From Demequina gelatinilytica (GTDB taxonomy: Bacteria > Actinomycetota > Actinomycetes > Actinomycetales > Demequinaceae): 64,000 bases of DNA. The translations under genes were made by a program, and so were the position numbers. The stretch spans positions 41,375 through 105,374 of the forward strand of contig NZ_BBLV01000011.1 in the NCBI RefSeq assembly GCF_000971115.1, given 5' to 3'. The notes beneath the pieces are model-generated. The model saw only the letters and a program-made list of their open reading frames with translations, was not told the origin of the DNA and ran no database searches. The number at the start of each line of letters is the position of its first letter. The stretch's first letter is position 1. Of the stretch, positions 52,170 through 61,171 are shown piece by piece.

Positions 52170-53344
52170 CCGGCACCGCGAACATCAAGGATCTGCTGGT
52201 GCGGAACATCCGCACAAGCGGCATCTACATCGCCTTCGTGGTGATCGTGGCACTCTTCGCCCTCCTCACGGACGGCAGGCTGCTCAGCCCCGGGAACATC
52301 ACCAACCTGGTGCTCCAGTACTCCTACATCCTCATCCTCGCCATCGGCATGGTGATGGTGATCATCGCGGGTCACATCGACCTGTCCGTCGGATCGGTGG
52401 TCGCCTTCACCGGCGCCGTCTCCGCGGTGGTGGTCATCAAGAACGACATGCCGTGGTGGGTCGGGGTGATCGCTGCGCTCATCACCGGAGTGGTGATCGG
52501 CGCGTGGCAGGGCTTCTGGGTCGCGTTCGTCGGGATCCCGGCGTTCATCACGACGCTGGCAGGCATGCTGCTGTTCCGTGGTCTCACGCACCTGACGCTC
52601 GGCAGCATCTCGCTCTCGCCGTTCCCGCAGTCGTACCAGAACATCGCGATGGGCTTCCAGAACGGTCTCCTGGGCGGCAACGGCTACGACGTCTTCACGC
52701 TCGTGGTGTTCGCCCTCGCAGTCGTGGGCTACGCCTTCAGCGCCTGGCGCACCCGCTCGTCGCGCATCGCGTACGAGCAGTCCGTCGAGGCCTTCCCGCT
52801 GTTCATCACCAAGATCGTCGTGGTCGCCGCGGTGGTCATGTGGTTCGCGTGGCAGCTCGCCAACGCGCGTGGTCTGCCGAACGTGCTGATCATCCTCGCG
52901 GTGCTGGTGATCGTGTACTCGCTCGTGACCCAGCGCACGGTCTTCGGCCGTCACGTCTACGCCGTCGGTGGCAACCTCGCGGCCGCGATGCTCTCGGGCG
53001 TCAAGGTCAAGTGGGTGAACTTCGGCGTCATGCTCAACATGGGTGTGCTCGCGTCGGTCGCCGGCGTCGTGTACTCCTCCCGCTCCAACGGCGCCCAGCC
53101 GGGCGCGGGCAACATGTTCGAGCTCGACGCGATCGCCGCGTGCTTCATCGGTGGTGCGGCGGTCACGGGTGGTGTCGGTCGCGTGACCGGTGCCATCGTC
53201 GGTGGTCTGATCATGGCGGTCATGTCGAACGGCATGCAGATCCTGTCGATCGGACAGCCGGTGCAGTGGGTCGTCAAGGGCCTGGTGCTGCTGCTGGCCG
53301 TCGCGTTCGACGTGTTCAACAAGCGCCGCGCGGGCGCTCGCTGA
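52166..53344 (+). CDS. Sugar ABC permease (GguB/MmsB-like)
   Basis: 392 aa, about ten helices. [60 protein letters not shown] and [24 protein letters not shown] are typical for BPD_transp_2 permeases. ATG overlaps the previous stop (ATGA). Confidence 0.95.
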   Translation: MTGTANIKDLLVRNIRTSGIYIAFVVIVALFALLTDGRLLSPGNITNLVLQYSYILILAIGMVMVIIAGHIDLSVGSVVAFTGAVSAVVVIKNDMPWWVGVIAALITGVVIGAWQGFWVAFVGIPAFITTLAGMLLFRGLTHLTLGSISLSPFPQSYQNIAMGFQNGLLGGNGYDVFTLVVFALAVVGYAFSAWRTRSSRIAYEQSVEAFPLFITKIVVVAAVVMWFAWQLANARGLPNVLIILAVLVIVYSLVTQRTVFGRHVYAVGGNLAAAMLSGVKVKWVNFGVMLNMGVLASVAGVVYSSRSNGAQPGAGNMFELDAIAACFIGGAAVTGGVGRVTGAIVGGLIMAVMSNGMQILSIGQPVQWVVKGLVLLLAVAFDVFNKRRAGAR

Positions 53345-53359
53345 TCCTGCGCATCGTGC

Positions 53360-53390
53360 GAGGGGCCTCGGGAGCTTCCCGGGGCCCCTC
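53360..53390 (+). terminator. Strong terminator after the importer operon
   Basis: 14-bp stem from GAGGGGCCTCGGGA to TTCCCGGGGCCCCTC with one G-T pair and a 3-nt loop; no T-run, as usual at this G+C content. Confidence 0.75.
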
Positions 53391-53442
53391 GTCGCGTCCC
53401 GCTCGGGAGCGCCCGGCGCCCCGGCGCGCGTCGCCGCGCGGC

Positions 53443-53456
53443 TGAGAGCGCTCCTA
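53443..53456 (+). promoter_or_regulatory. CelR-type operator before the LacI gene
   Basis: TGAGAGCGCTCCTA differs from the 14-bp site at 49198 at two symmetric positions and keeps GAGCGCTC. CATACT (53460-53465) follows as possible -10. Suggests autoregulation by the LacI protein at 53492. Confidence 0.6.
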
Positions 53457-53491
53457 GTCCATACTCGTAAGCGACACGAGAAGAGGTACCA

Positions 53492-54505
53492 GTGACGAAG
53501 CTGCGGGGACGCCGGCCCACCATCGACGATGTGGCACGGGAGGCGGGGGTGTCGCGCGGGACGGTGTCCCGGGTCCTCAACGGCGGTCACTGGGTGTCGG
53601 ACGGGGCACGGGTCCAGGTCGAGAAGGCCATCAAGTCCACGGGCTACCGCATCAACCCGCACGCACGGTCGCTCGCCACGAGCCGCACCGGCTCGGTCGG
53701 CTTCCTGCTCACGGAGTCCTACGAGCGGTTCTTCTCGGACCCGAACTTCCTCCAGATCCTGCGATCGTCGGCGGACGCGCTCGCGGGGCACGGCATGACG
53801 CTCGTGCTCATCATGGCGGACACGCTCGACGAGCGTCATCGCGCCACCGAGTACCTCACCGGCGGCCACGTCGACGGCGCGCTCGTGGTGTCCTCGCACC
53901 GCGACAGCCAGGAGTTCCTGGCCGAGCTGCTGGCGGCGCGCCTGCCCGTGATCTCCGCGGGCATCCCGCTGGGCTTCGAGGAGCAGGTGGGCTACGTGAC
54001 GGCCGACGACGAGGGTGGGGCCCGGGCGATCGTCGAGCACCTCGGCGCGCACGGGCGGACGCGCATCGTCCACCTCGCGGGTCCCCAGGACACGTCGGGC
54101 GGCACGGGGCGCCTTCAGGCGTTCCGGACGGTGATCGGCGATGCGTACTCCGACGAGCGAGTGGCGTACGGCGACTACAGCCGCGAGTCGGGCGCGAGCG
54201 CCATGCGGGAGATCCTGGCGCGCGAGGTCCCGTTCGACGCGGTCTTCGCGGCGAACGACCTCATGGCGGCGGGGGCGATGGACGTGCTCGCGCAGGCGGG
54301 GCTCGCGGTCCCGGAGGACGTCGCGGTGGTCGGCTTCGACGACTCCCCGGTGGCGCAGCAGACCACGCCGCAGCTGACCACGATGCGTCAGCCCTTCGAC
54401 CGGGTGAGCGAGGAGATGGTCCGGCTGCTGGTCGACGAGATCAACGGCCGTCCGGCCGGTCGCATGGTGATCCCCACGGAGCTGGTGGAGCGCGGAACGG
54501 TCTGA
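53492..54505 (+). CDS. LacI-family regulator, CelR/CebR-like
   Basis: 337 aa. HTH TIDDVAREAGVSRGTVSRVLNGG (about 10-32) and full effector domain. The operators at 49198 and 53443 are of the CelR/CebR type, and the HTH region (VSRGTVSRVLNGGHWVS) resembles these proteins. Likely represses the ChvE-type importer; the inducer may be cellobiose or another sugar. GTG start follows AAGAGG. Confidence 0.9.
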   Translation: MTKLRGRRPTIDDVAREAGVSRGTVSRVLNGGHWVSDGARVQVEKAIKSTGYRINPHARSLATSRTGSVGFLLTESYERFFSDPNFLQILRSSADALAGHGMTLVLIMADTLDERHRATEYLTGGHVDGALVVSSHRDSQEFLAELLAARLPVISAGIPLGFEEQVGYVTADDEGGARAIVEHLGAHGRTRIVHLAGPQDTSGGTGRLQAFRTVIGDAYSDERVAYGDYSRESGASAMREILAREVPFDAVFAANDLMAAGAMDVLAQAGLAVPEDVAVVGFDDSPVAQQTTPQLTTMRQPFDRVSEEMVRLLVDEINGRPAGRMVIPTELVERGTV

Positions 54506-54525
54506 GCGGGACCCGGCCCGCCTGC

Positions 54526-55527
54526 TCAGCGGGGCGGCGCCGTCGAGGCGCGCACCACGAGCTCGCAGGGGATGAGCTCGGTCCCCGCAGGCACCGTCTC
54601 GCCGTCGATGAGCGCGAGCACCTGCTCGACCAGCCGACGCCCGACCTCCGCGAAGGGCTGGTGCACCGTGGTGAGCGGGGGCGCGAGGTAGCCCGCGAGG
54701 GCGATGTCGTCGAAGCCCACCACCGACAGGTCGTCGGGGATCCGTACCCCGGCCTCGGCGCACGCGAGCATGAGGCCCGTCGCCATCTCATCGTTCGCGC
54801 AGAACACGGCGGTCGCCTCGCCGGCGGCCACGAGCGCGCGGCCCGCGGCATGGCCCGAGGCCGCGGTCCAGTCGCCGAGCAGCGGCTCGGGGATGCGCGC
54901 GCCGCGCTCGCGCAGGACGTCCTGCCAGGCAGCGAGCCTGGCACGCGCCGGGATCGAGTCCTCGGGGCCCGCGAGATGGTGCACGGTGCGGTGCCCCAGG
55001 TCGAGCAGGTGCTCGACCGCCTGGCGTGCGCCGCCGGCGTGATCGGATCCCACCATCGGCAGGCGTCCGCCGAAGGTCGCATCGGCCACCACCACGGGAA
55101 GGCCTGCCGGCAGCGCGAGGCGGCCGGCATCCTCGATCTCGGCGCGGATGATGATGAGCCCGTCGATCGCCTGGTGGGACAGGCGCGAGGCGGCCTCCGC
55201 GACCTCGGCGTGCTCGGTGGAGTCGATGTCGAGCAGCGTGACGGTGTGGCCCGAGCCGCGCGCGGCCTGCACCACCGCCTCGACGATGCTCGACTCGCCC
55301 GTGCGGGCGAGCCGGTGCGCGATCACGCCGAGCGTCTCGAAGCTTCCGCTGCGCAGCGCCCGGGCGGCGGTGTTGGGGGTGTAGCCCACGGACTCCATGG
55401 CCTCGAGGACGCGCTGGCGGGTGTCCGGGCTGACATTGAGCGAGCCGTTCGCGACGCGGGAGACGGTCTGCCCCGACACCCCGGCAAGGCGGGCGACGTC
55501 GGTCATCGAGGCGCGTGCCGGGCTCAT
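54526..55527 (-). CDS. LacI-family regulator in an SDR operon
   Basis: 333 aa. HTH MTDVARLAGVSGQTVSRVANGS begins at residue 8; ATG at 55527 is used, though the internal ATG at 55506 is possible. Effector domain complete. It follows an SDR gene by 9 nt and converges with the CelR-like gene. Target genes unknown; a palindrome-like GGTTGCAACGATGAACC near 56302-56318 upstream of the SDR gene may be its operator. Confidence 0.88.
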   Translation of the reverse strand: MSPARASMTDVARLAGVSGQTVSRVANGSLNVSPDTRQRVLEAMESVGYTPNTAARALRSGSFETLGVIAHRLARTGESSIVEAVVQAARGSGHTVTLLDIDSTEHAEVAEAASRLSHQAIDGLIIIRAEIEDAGRLALPAGLPVVVADATFGGRLPMVGSDHAGGARQAVEHLLDLGHRTVHHLAGPEDSIPARARLAAWQDVLRERGARIPEPLLGDWTAASGHAAGRALVAAGEATAVFCANDEMATGLMLACAEAGVRIPDDLSVVGFDDIALAGYLAPPLTTVHQPFAEVGRRLVEQVLALIDGETVPAGTELIPCELVVRASTAPPR

Positions 55528-55536
55528 GAGGGAACC

Positions 55537-56301
55537 CTAGTGGAGGTGCTCGCCGGTGACCGTGACCAGGTGCTCGACCAGCTCGCCCCGCAGGCCCTCG
55601 TCGAGCGCGGCGGCAGGCGGCGCCTCGGCGCGGCGCTTGTGCACGTACTGTCCGCCCCGGCGCGCGATCGCCTCATCGGACGTCGCGAGCCACACGGGGG
55701 TGTCGGCGCCGTCCGAGACCGGCAGCGCGGCGCGTGGACCCCCCATGCGGGTGCGTACCCATCCCGGATGCACCACGTTGATCTGGCGGTCGGTGTGACG
55801 CGCCGCGAGCTCGAACGCGAGCATGGTGAGCAGGAGCTTCGAGTCGGCGTAGGCCTGGTGGCTCTCCCAGCCGTCGGGCACGGACAGGTCGACGACCGGG
55901 TGGCCGCCGAAGGCCGAGTCGGACCCGATGAGGACGATGCGCTGAGGGACCGTCAGCAGGGCGCTCAGCAGGTAGGGGGCGACCACGTTGACCTGCAGGA
56001 TCCGCTCGATGCCGTCCTCCGTCAGGAGCGGGCGCTCCTGCTCGGGGCCGAGCGCCGCGTTGTGGACGATCACGTCGTACGGGCCCCGACCCCGCGCATC
56101 GTCCGCGAGGAAGCGCGTCGAGGCGAGCGAGTCGAGCCTGCCTGTTACCCCCGCGATCGCGCCGGGGGCGGCGGCGAGCGCCACCTCGGTGCGTGCCGCG
56201 TCGCGGCCGTGCACCACCACGTCGTAGCCGAGCGCCACCAGCCGGCGCGCGATCTCGGAGCCCAGGCCCTGGGCAGCTCCGGTGACGAGGGCGCGTGGCA
56301 T
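55537..56301 (-). CDS. Short-chain dehydrogenase/reductase
   Basis: 254 aa. Cofactor motif TGAAQGLG (7-14), NAALG (81-85) and catalytic YADSK (Tyr151, Lys155) with Ser near 127-129. Arg34 after the second strand suggests NADP(H). The WESHQAYADSK context resembles retinol-dehydrogenase-like SDRs. Substrate unknown. Start ATG at 56299-56301. Confidence 0.88.
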   Translation of the reverse strand: MPRALVTGAAQGLGSEIARRLVALGYDVVVHGRDAARTEVALAAAPGAIAGVTGRLDSLASTRFLADDARGRGPYDVIVHNAALGPEQERPLLTEDGIERILQVNVVAPYLLSALLTVPQRIVLIGSDSAFGGHPVVDLSVPDGWESHQAYADSKLLLTMLAFELAARHTDRQINVVHPGWVRTRMGGPRAALPVSDGADTPVWLATSDEAIARRGGQYVHKRRAEAPPAAALDEGLRGELVEHLVTVTGEHLH

Positions 56302-56406
56302 GGGTTCATCGTTGCAACCCGTGGCCGGGGCCGCAATACCCGGATGGCGCTCGGAGCGGCGGTTCCGGCATAGGCTGAAGCGCCACCCGTCCCCGAAGGA
56401 GCAGCC

Positions 56407-56895
56407 ATGGGAATCGCCGACGAACTCGTCGCCAACAACCGCGACTACGCGACCACCTACACGCCCGACCGTCCGCTGCCGCCGCGCCGCCAGCTCGCCG
56501 TCGTCGCCTGCATGGACTCGCGTCTCGACACGTTCGCGATGCTGGGCCTCGAGGTGGGCGACGCGCACGTCATGCGGAACGCGGGCGGCGTCATCACGGA
56601 TGACATGATCCGGTCGCTGGTGATCTCGCAGCGCAAGCTCGGCACGCGCGAGATCATCCTCATCCACCACACCGACTGCGGTGCGCTCACCTTCACCGAC
56701 GACGAGCTGCGCAACCAGCTCCTCGACGAGACGGGGCTCAAGCCCACGTGGAGCCCGGAGTCCTTCCGCGACCTCGACGCGGACCTGCGCCAGTCCATGG
56801 AGCGCCTGCGTCGCAACCCGTTCCTGGTCGACACGTCCCAGGTGCGCGGCTTCGTGTTCGACGTCCACACCGGGGAGCTGCGCGAGGTCGTCTGA
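56407..56895 (+). CDS. Beta-class carbonic anhydrase
   Basis: 162 aa. Zinc ligands Cys35 (CMDSR), His88 and Cys91 (HHTDCG); Asp37-Arg39 dyad present. The short form lacks the long N-terminal arm of plant-type enzymes. ATG follows AAGGAG; -10 TAGGCT is about 33 nt upstream. Confidence 0.94.
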   Translation: MGIADELVANNRDYATTYTPDRPLPPRRQLAVVACMDSRLDTFAMLGLEVGDAHVMRNAGGVITDDMIRSLVISQRKLGTREIILIHHTDCGALTFTDDELRNQLLDETGLKPTWSPESFRDLDADLRQSMERLRRNPFLVDTSQVRGFVFDVHTGELREVV

Positions 56896-56928
56896 GCCTC
56901 CGCATCCGGCGGGGCGCATACTGGGCGC

Positions 56929-57189
56929 ATGTGGTGGAGCTTCCTGCAGGCGGTCCGGAGAGGTGAGCACCGGCTCGCGCCCACGACGTGGGTGGTCGCG
57001 GCCGGGGCCGTGCTCTACACGCTCTGGCCGCTCGACCTCATCGCGGACCTGCTGCTCCCGCTCGGGGTGGTCGACGACCTGGGGCTGTGGGTGGTCGCGT
57101 TCACGCTCCTCAACCGGGAGCGGCGACGCTTCGAGGAGTCCCGCGCCGGAGCGGTCGTCGACGTCGAGGGCAGCGTCCGTCGCTCCTGA
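56929..57189 (+). CDS. DUF1232 (YkvA-like) membrane protein
   Basis: 86 aa. TLWPLDLIADLLLPLGVVDDLGLW is the DUF1232 core (YxxxPxDLIPDxxPxxGxxDDL), within two closely spaced hydrophobic segments. Function unknown. Starts 33 nt after the carbonic anhydrase with CATACT 6 nt upstream (weak leaderless type). Confidence 0.85.
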   Translation: MWWSFLQAVRRGEHRLAPTTWVVAAGAVLYTLWPLDLIADLLLPLGVVDDLGLWVVAFTLLNRERRRFEESRAGAVVDVEGSVRRS

Positions 57190-57221
57190 CAGCCGGGCGC
57201 TCCTGACGTAGCGTCGGGAGC

Positions 57222-57941
57222 ATGACCGATTTCAGCGATCTGTCCGCCGTGGTGCTCAACTGCACGCTCAAGCCTTCGCCGACGCCGTCCCACACGCAGG
57301 GCCTGCTCGACAACGCGACCGCGATCCTGCGCGCCCAGGGCGTGGGGGTGGAGGTGATCAGGGCGGTCGACCACGTCATCGCTCCAGGCGTCTACCCCGA
57401 CATGCGCGAGGACGTGCCGGGCGGGAACCAGGAGCGGGACGACTGGCCCGACCTGGCGCCGCGCATCCTCGGCGCGGACATCCTGCTCCTCGGGACGCCC
57501 ATCTGGCTGGGTGACAAGTCCTCCGTCGCGACGCGCGTGATCGAGCGGCTCTACGGGCTCTCGGGCGAGCTCAACGACCGTGGCCAGTACCTCTACTACG
57601 GCCGGACGGCGGGCGTGGTGGTCACCGGGAACGAGGACGGCGTCAAGCACGTCGCGATGAACGTCCTCTACAGCCTGCAGCACCTCGGCTACACGATCCC
57701 GCCCAACGCCGATGCGGGATGGATCGGTCCCGTGGGCCCAGGGCCGTCCTACCTCGATCCTGGCAGCGGGGGACCGGAGAGCGACTTCACCCGACGCAAC
57801 ACCGCGTTCATGACGTGGAACCTCCTTCACGCCGCCCGCTGGCTCAAGGACGGCGGCGGCTTCCCGGCGGGGGGCAACTCGCGCCGCGAGTGGGATGCCG
57901 GTGCACGGTTCGACCACCCGAACCCGGAGTACCGCGCATGA
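57222..57941 (+). CDS. Flavodoxin-fold NAD(P)H-dependent oxidoreductase
   Basis: 239 aa. AVVLNCTLKPSPTPSHTQ near residue 10 binds FMN phosphate; ILLLGTPIWLGDKSSVATRVIERL (about 87-110) is the second FMN loop, and VVVTGNEDG follows. Family: NADPH-dependent FMN reductases and quinone reductases. TAGCGT 7 nt before the ATG predicts a leaderless start. Coupled to the next gene by ATGA. Confidence 0.85.
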   Translation: MTDFSDLSAVVLNCTLKPSPTPSHTQGLLDNATAILRAQGVGVEVIRAVDHVIAPGVYPDMREDVPGGNQERDDWPDLAPRILGADILLLGTPIWLGDKSSVATRVIERLYGLSGELNDRGQYLYYGRTAGVVVTGNEDGVKHVAMNVLYSLQHLGYTIPPNADAGWIGPVGPGPSYLDPGSGGPESDFTRRNTAFMTWNLLHAARWLKDGGGFPAGGNSRREWDAGARFDHPNPEYRA

Positions 57942-58423
57942 CCACCACGCACCTGCCGGCCAGGCCCTATGTGGGCGTGCCGATGGAGGTCACGCTCGAG
58001 GAGCTCCCAAGGCTGGTGGGCGAGGCCTTCGACCGTGTCGCGACGATGCTCGCGGCGTACGGCACCGCGCCGCGCGGCGCCGTGATCCGGTACATCGCGT
58101 TCAGGCCGGGCGATGTGGTGGACATCGAGGTCGGGCACCTCGTGGATCCGGCCGAGCTCGAGGGGGCGCCCATCGAGGCCGACGTGCTGCCTGCGGGGGT
58201 GTACTCGGTGGTGCATCACGAGGGCCCGTACGCGGAGCTCGGCGAGGTGACGGCGCGGCTCATGGACTCGTGGCCCGAGGCGGGGCTCGTGCCTGCCATG
58301 GCGCACACGACCACGGGCGACGACTACGCCTCCTGGTACGAGCTCTACCTCGACATGCCCCGGCCAGGCCCGCGAGGACCGGAGGGCGCGGTGGAGGTCT
58401 GCGTGCTCGTGCTTCCGGCGTGA
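57938..58423 (+). CDS. GyrI-like/effector-binding domain protein
   Basis: 161 aa. The pattern YVGVPMEVTLEELPRLVGEAFDRVATMLAAYG, VDIEVGHLV, LPAGVYSVVHHEGPYAELGE and YASWYELYLDMP fits stand-alone GyrI-like (AraC effector-binding) domains; no DNA-binding part. Ligand unknown. Overlaps the flavoprotein gene by 4 nt. Confidence 0.8.
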   Translation: MTTTHLPARPYVGVPMEVTLEELPRLVGEAFDRVATMLAAYGTAPRGAVIRYIAFRPGDVVDIEVGHLVDPAELEGAPIEADVLPAGVYSVVHHEGPYAELGEVTARLMDSWPEAGLVPAMAHTTTGDDYASWYELYLDMPRPGPRGPEGAVEVCVLVLPA

Positions 58424-58450
58424 GCCGGGATCACGATGCGGGGCGCGGAT

Positions 58451-58717
58451 TCAGGCGGCGAGCGCGAGCCCGCTGAGGATCAGGCGTCGCATGTCGCCCT
58501 CCTCGTCGGCCTCCCGGTAGGCGAGCATGCCGCCGGGGGTCGTGCATCGTCCGTCGCCGTGGTCGGCGACCTGCGCGCCCACGCGCAGGAGCTCGGGCCG
58601 GCTGATCCGCCACACGAGCATCGAGTCGCCGTCAGACATCAGCGCCCAGGTGCTCCCGACCTCCATGACCGTGCGCAGCAGCGGTCGGGTGCCGTGGACC
58701 AGGGGCGTGATGTTCAT
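58451..58717 (-). CDS. Small protein of unknown function, coupled to 58714 gene
   Basis: 88 aa, soluble; MNITPLVHGTRPLLRTVMEVGSTWAL at the start, two Cys-poor beta-like parts. The ATG at 58715-58717 overlaps the stop of the upstream gene (ATGA), which supports it being real. No family recognised. Confidence 0.6.
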   Translation of the reverse strand: MNITPLVHGTRPLLRTVMEVGSTWALMSDGDSMLVWRISRPELLRVGAQVADHGDGRCTTPGGMLAYREADEEGDMRRLILSGLALAA

Positions 58718-59205
58718 GAGGGCGACTCTACGCCCGTGGCGGGCCTCTCGATCACCGCGCGGAGCGCGGCCACGAGCGCGCGTGGGTCGTCGGCTGCGAC
58801 GGCCACCGCGTCCCGACCGAGCGCCTCTGCGGTAGCCGCATCGAGAACGATCAGCAGGTTCGCCTCGCCCGCGTAGACGGTGCGCGCGGCGCCGCGAGGG
58901 AGATTGTCGCTCGACGGCACGGTGCGGGCGTCGACGATGCCCGCGGTCGGCACCACCACGGGTCGCCGGAGGCCTCGGTTGACCGTGAGCGACCCGCCGT
59001 CGAGCCGCAGCGGCCGCCGCGCCGCCACGACCCAGTCGAGGAGCACGTACGCGATGAACAGGATCGAGGCCGCGGTGACGACGATCGCGACGGACGGGTT
59101 CCAGCGTGCGAGCAGCAGGTGCGCGACGGGGATCTCGACCAAGGACACCGCCGTCACGGCGAGCACGAGCTGGCGGGGCAGGCCGAGTGCGTACGAGAAC
59201 TCCAT
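58714..59205 (-). CDS. Two-helix membrane protein of unknown function (DUF3093-like layout)
   Basis: 163 aa. Helices at about 10-32 and 38-60, then RPLRLDGGSLTVNRGLRRPVV and an acidic, beta-rich tail. A DUF3093-like membrane layout is possible but not certain. TACCCT lies 6 nt before the ATG (59212-59217), so leaderless expression is predicted. Confidence 0.65.
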   Translation of the reverse strand: MEFSYALGLPRQLVLAVTAVSLVEIPVAHLLLARWNPSVAIVVTAASILFIAYVLLDWVVAARRPLRLDGGSLTVNRGLRRPVVVPTAGIVDARTVPSSDNLPRGAARTVYAGEANLLIVLDAATAEALGRDAVAVAADDPRALVAALRAVIERPATGVESPS

Positions 59206-59224
59206 GCCCGAAGGGTAGGCGGGA

Positions 59225-61048
59225 TCAGGCCTTGGGGGAGTCGGGCGGCGGGGCGGCGGCGCCCGCGTCGTCCAGGGGCTCCTCCGTGGTCCGGTGCGCG
59301 ATCGCGATCGAGTCCGTGTCGAGCGACTCGAAGTGCGGGGCGGCCGCTTCCGGGGCGGTCGCGGCCTCGCTGCTGCTCCCCGGGGCCGCGCCGTCGGGCC
59401 GACGGAGCAGGCGGTCCAGGATCTTCGCGCGTGGGCGGGGAAGCTCGCCGGTGGCGTCGAGCCCGTAGGTGTCCCCGATGTGCTCGACGAACTGCTGGCG
59501 CGTCACCTTGAGGTACGCGCGATGCTCGCGTTCGAAGGCGCGGAACAGCGACACCACCATGCCGATCATCACGAAGCTGAAGGGCAGCGCGGTGATGATC
59601 GCGGCGGTCTGGAGCGCGGTGAGACCCCCGGACAGGAGCAGCGCGATCGCGACGGCGGCCGTGGTGCACGCCCAGAAGACGCGCAGCCACTTCGCGGGGG
59701 TCTCCTGGCCGCCCGAGGTGAGCATGGAGAGCACGAAGCTCCCGGAGTCCGACGACGTGACGAAGAAGATGCCGACCAGCAGCACGGCCCCGAGGGTGAG
59801 CACGCTGCCGCCCGGCAGATGCTCCAGCATGTCGAACAGGGCGCCCTCGGTGTCGATGGACCCGTCTGCGGCGATCAGCCCGCCGTCGCCGAAGAGCTCC
59901 TGGTACAGGGCGGTGCCGCCCATGACCGCGAACCACAGGAACGTGATCATCGCGGGGACCAGGAGGACGCCCCACACGAACTCGCGGACGGTGCGGCCCC
60001 TCGAGACGCGCGCGATGAAGACGCCGACGAAGGGCGCCCACGCGATCCACCAGCCCCAGTAGAAGGTGGTCCAGCTCGCCTGCCAGGCGGCGCCCTCGGC
60101 GCCCGCGTACGCGGAGACGTTGAAGCTCAGCCCGATGAAGTTCTGGATGTAGTTGCCGATCGACTGCACGAACTCGCGCAGCAGGAACAGGGTGGGTCCG
60201 GCGAACAGGACGAAGAACAGCAGGATCGCGGCGAGCGCGAGGTTGATGTTCGACAGCCACTTCATGCCGCGCGCGAGGCCGGTCAGCAGGCTGAACAGGG
60301 TCACGATGGTGATGACGATGATGAGCACCACCTCGGTGGTGGTGCTCGGCTCCGCGATCCCGGCCGAGCCGAGGCCCGCCGCGATCTGCAGGACACCCAG
60401 GCCGAGCGAGGTCGCGATGCCGAACAGCGTCCCCAGGACGGCCGTGATGTCGATGACGTTGCCCCACCGGCCCTCGACGTGCTTGCCGAGCAGGGGCTCG
60501 AGCGCCCAGCGGATGGAGACCGGTCGACCGCGTCGATGCACCGCGTACGCGATCGCGAGGCCCACGATGATGTAGATCGACCAGGCGTGGATGCCCCAGT
60601 GGAGGAACGTCTGGGACATCGCGGACTGGGCGAGCTGCTCGGGGGTGCCGCTCACCCCGGGGCGCGGGCTCGCGTAGTGGGAGAGCGGCTCGGCCACGCC
60701 GTAGAAGACGAGGCCGATGCCCATGCCCGCCGCGAACAGCAGCGCGTACCAGGAGAACTTGGAGAAGGCGGGCTCGTCGCCGTCCTTGCCGAGCACGATG
60801 TCGCCGTAGCGGCTGAAGCCCAGGTACAGCGTCACCGCGACGAAGAAGGCGGCGATGAGCACGTAGTACCAGCCGAAGGCCGAGATGATGTTGGCCTGGA
60901 TGGTGTCGAAGAGCGACTCGGCGGCGTTCGGCGCGACGATCGCGAAGAGCACGAAGCCGAGGATGAGGGCCGCCGATGGCCAGAACACCCACTTCGCGAG
61001 GTCGCCGCGTGTCATCGGCTGCGTGGGCTTCGCCTCGGTCGCTGTCAT
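59225..61048 (-). CDS. BCCT-family betaine/choline/carnitine transporter
   Basis: 607 aa with twelve membrane helices. GMGIGLVFYGVAEPLSHY and FYWGWWIAWAPFVGVFIARVSRGRTVREF (in parts) are family signatures with the Trp box. The C-terminal cytoplasmic tail of about 95 residues is acidic and Pro/Ala-rich, unlike BetP's basic sensor tail. Probably an osmoprotectant importer. ATG at 61046-61048 follows GGGGAGG. Confidence 0.94.
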   Translation of the reverse strand: MTATEAKPTQPMTRGDLAKWVFWPSAALILGFVLFAIVAPNAAESLFDTIQANIISAFGWYYVLIAAFFVAVTLYLGFSRYGDIVLGKDGDEPAFSKFSWYALLFAAGMGIGLVFYGVAEPLSHYASPRPGVSGTPEQLAQSAMSQTFLHWGIHAWSIYIIVGLAIAYAVHRRGRPVSIRWALEPLLGKHVEGRWGNVIDITAVLGTLFGIATSLGLGVLQIAAGLGSAGIAEPSTTTEVVLIIVITIVTLFSLLTGLARGMKWLSNINLALAAILLFFVLFAGPTLFLLREFVQSIGNYIQNFIGLSFNVSAYAGAEGAAWQASWTTFYWGWWIAWAPFVGVFIARVSRGRTVREFVWGVLLVPAMITFLWFAVMGGTALYQELFGDGGLIAADGSIDTEGALFDMLEHLPGGSVLTLGAVLLVGIFFVTSSDSGSFVLSMLTSGGQETPAKWLRVFWACTTAAVAIALLLSGGLTALQTAAIITALPFSFVMIGMVVSLFRAFEREHRAYLKVTRQQFVEHIGDTYGLDATGELPRPRAKILDRLLRRPDGAAPGSSSEAATAPEAAAPHFESLDTDSIAIAHRTTEEPLDDAGAAAPPPDSPKA

Positions 61049-61171
61049 GCACGCCTCCCCTGGTCCGAAGGGGTCGGACCCTGTGTCAATCCTGCACCCC
61101 GGCGACCTCGCACGCGCGGGGGACGCCTGGCGCGGCATCTCCCCCCGTGTGCGAGGCCTGTGGGCTGGTGG

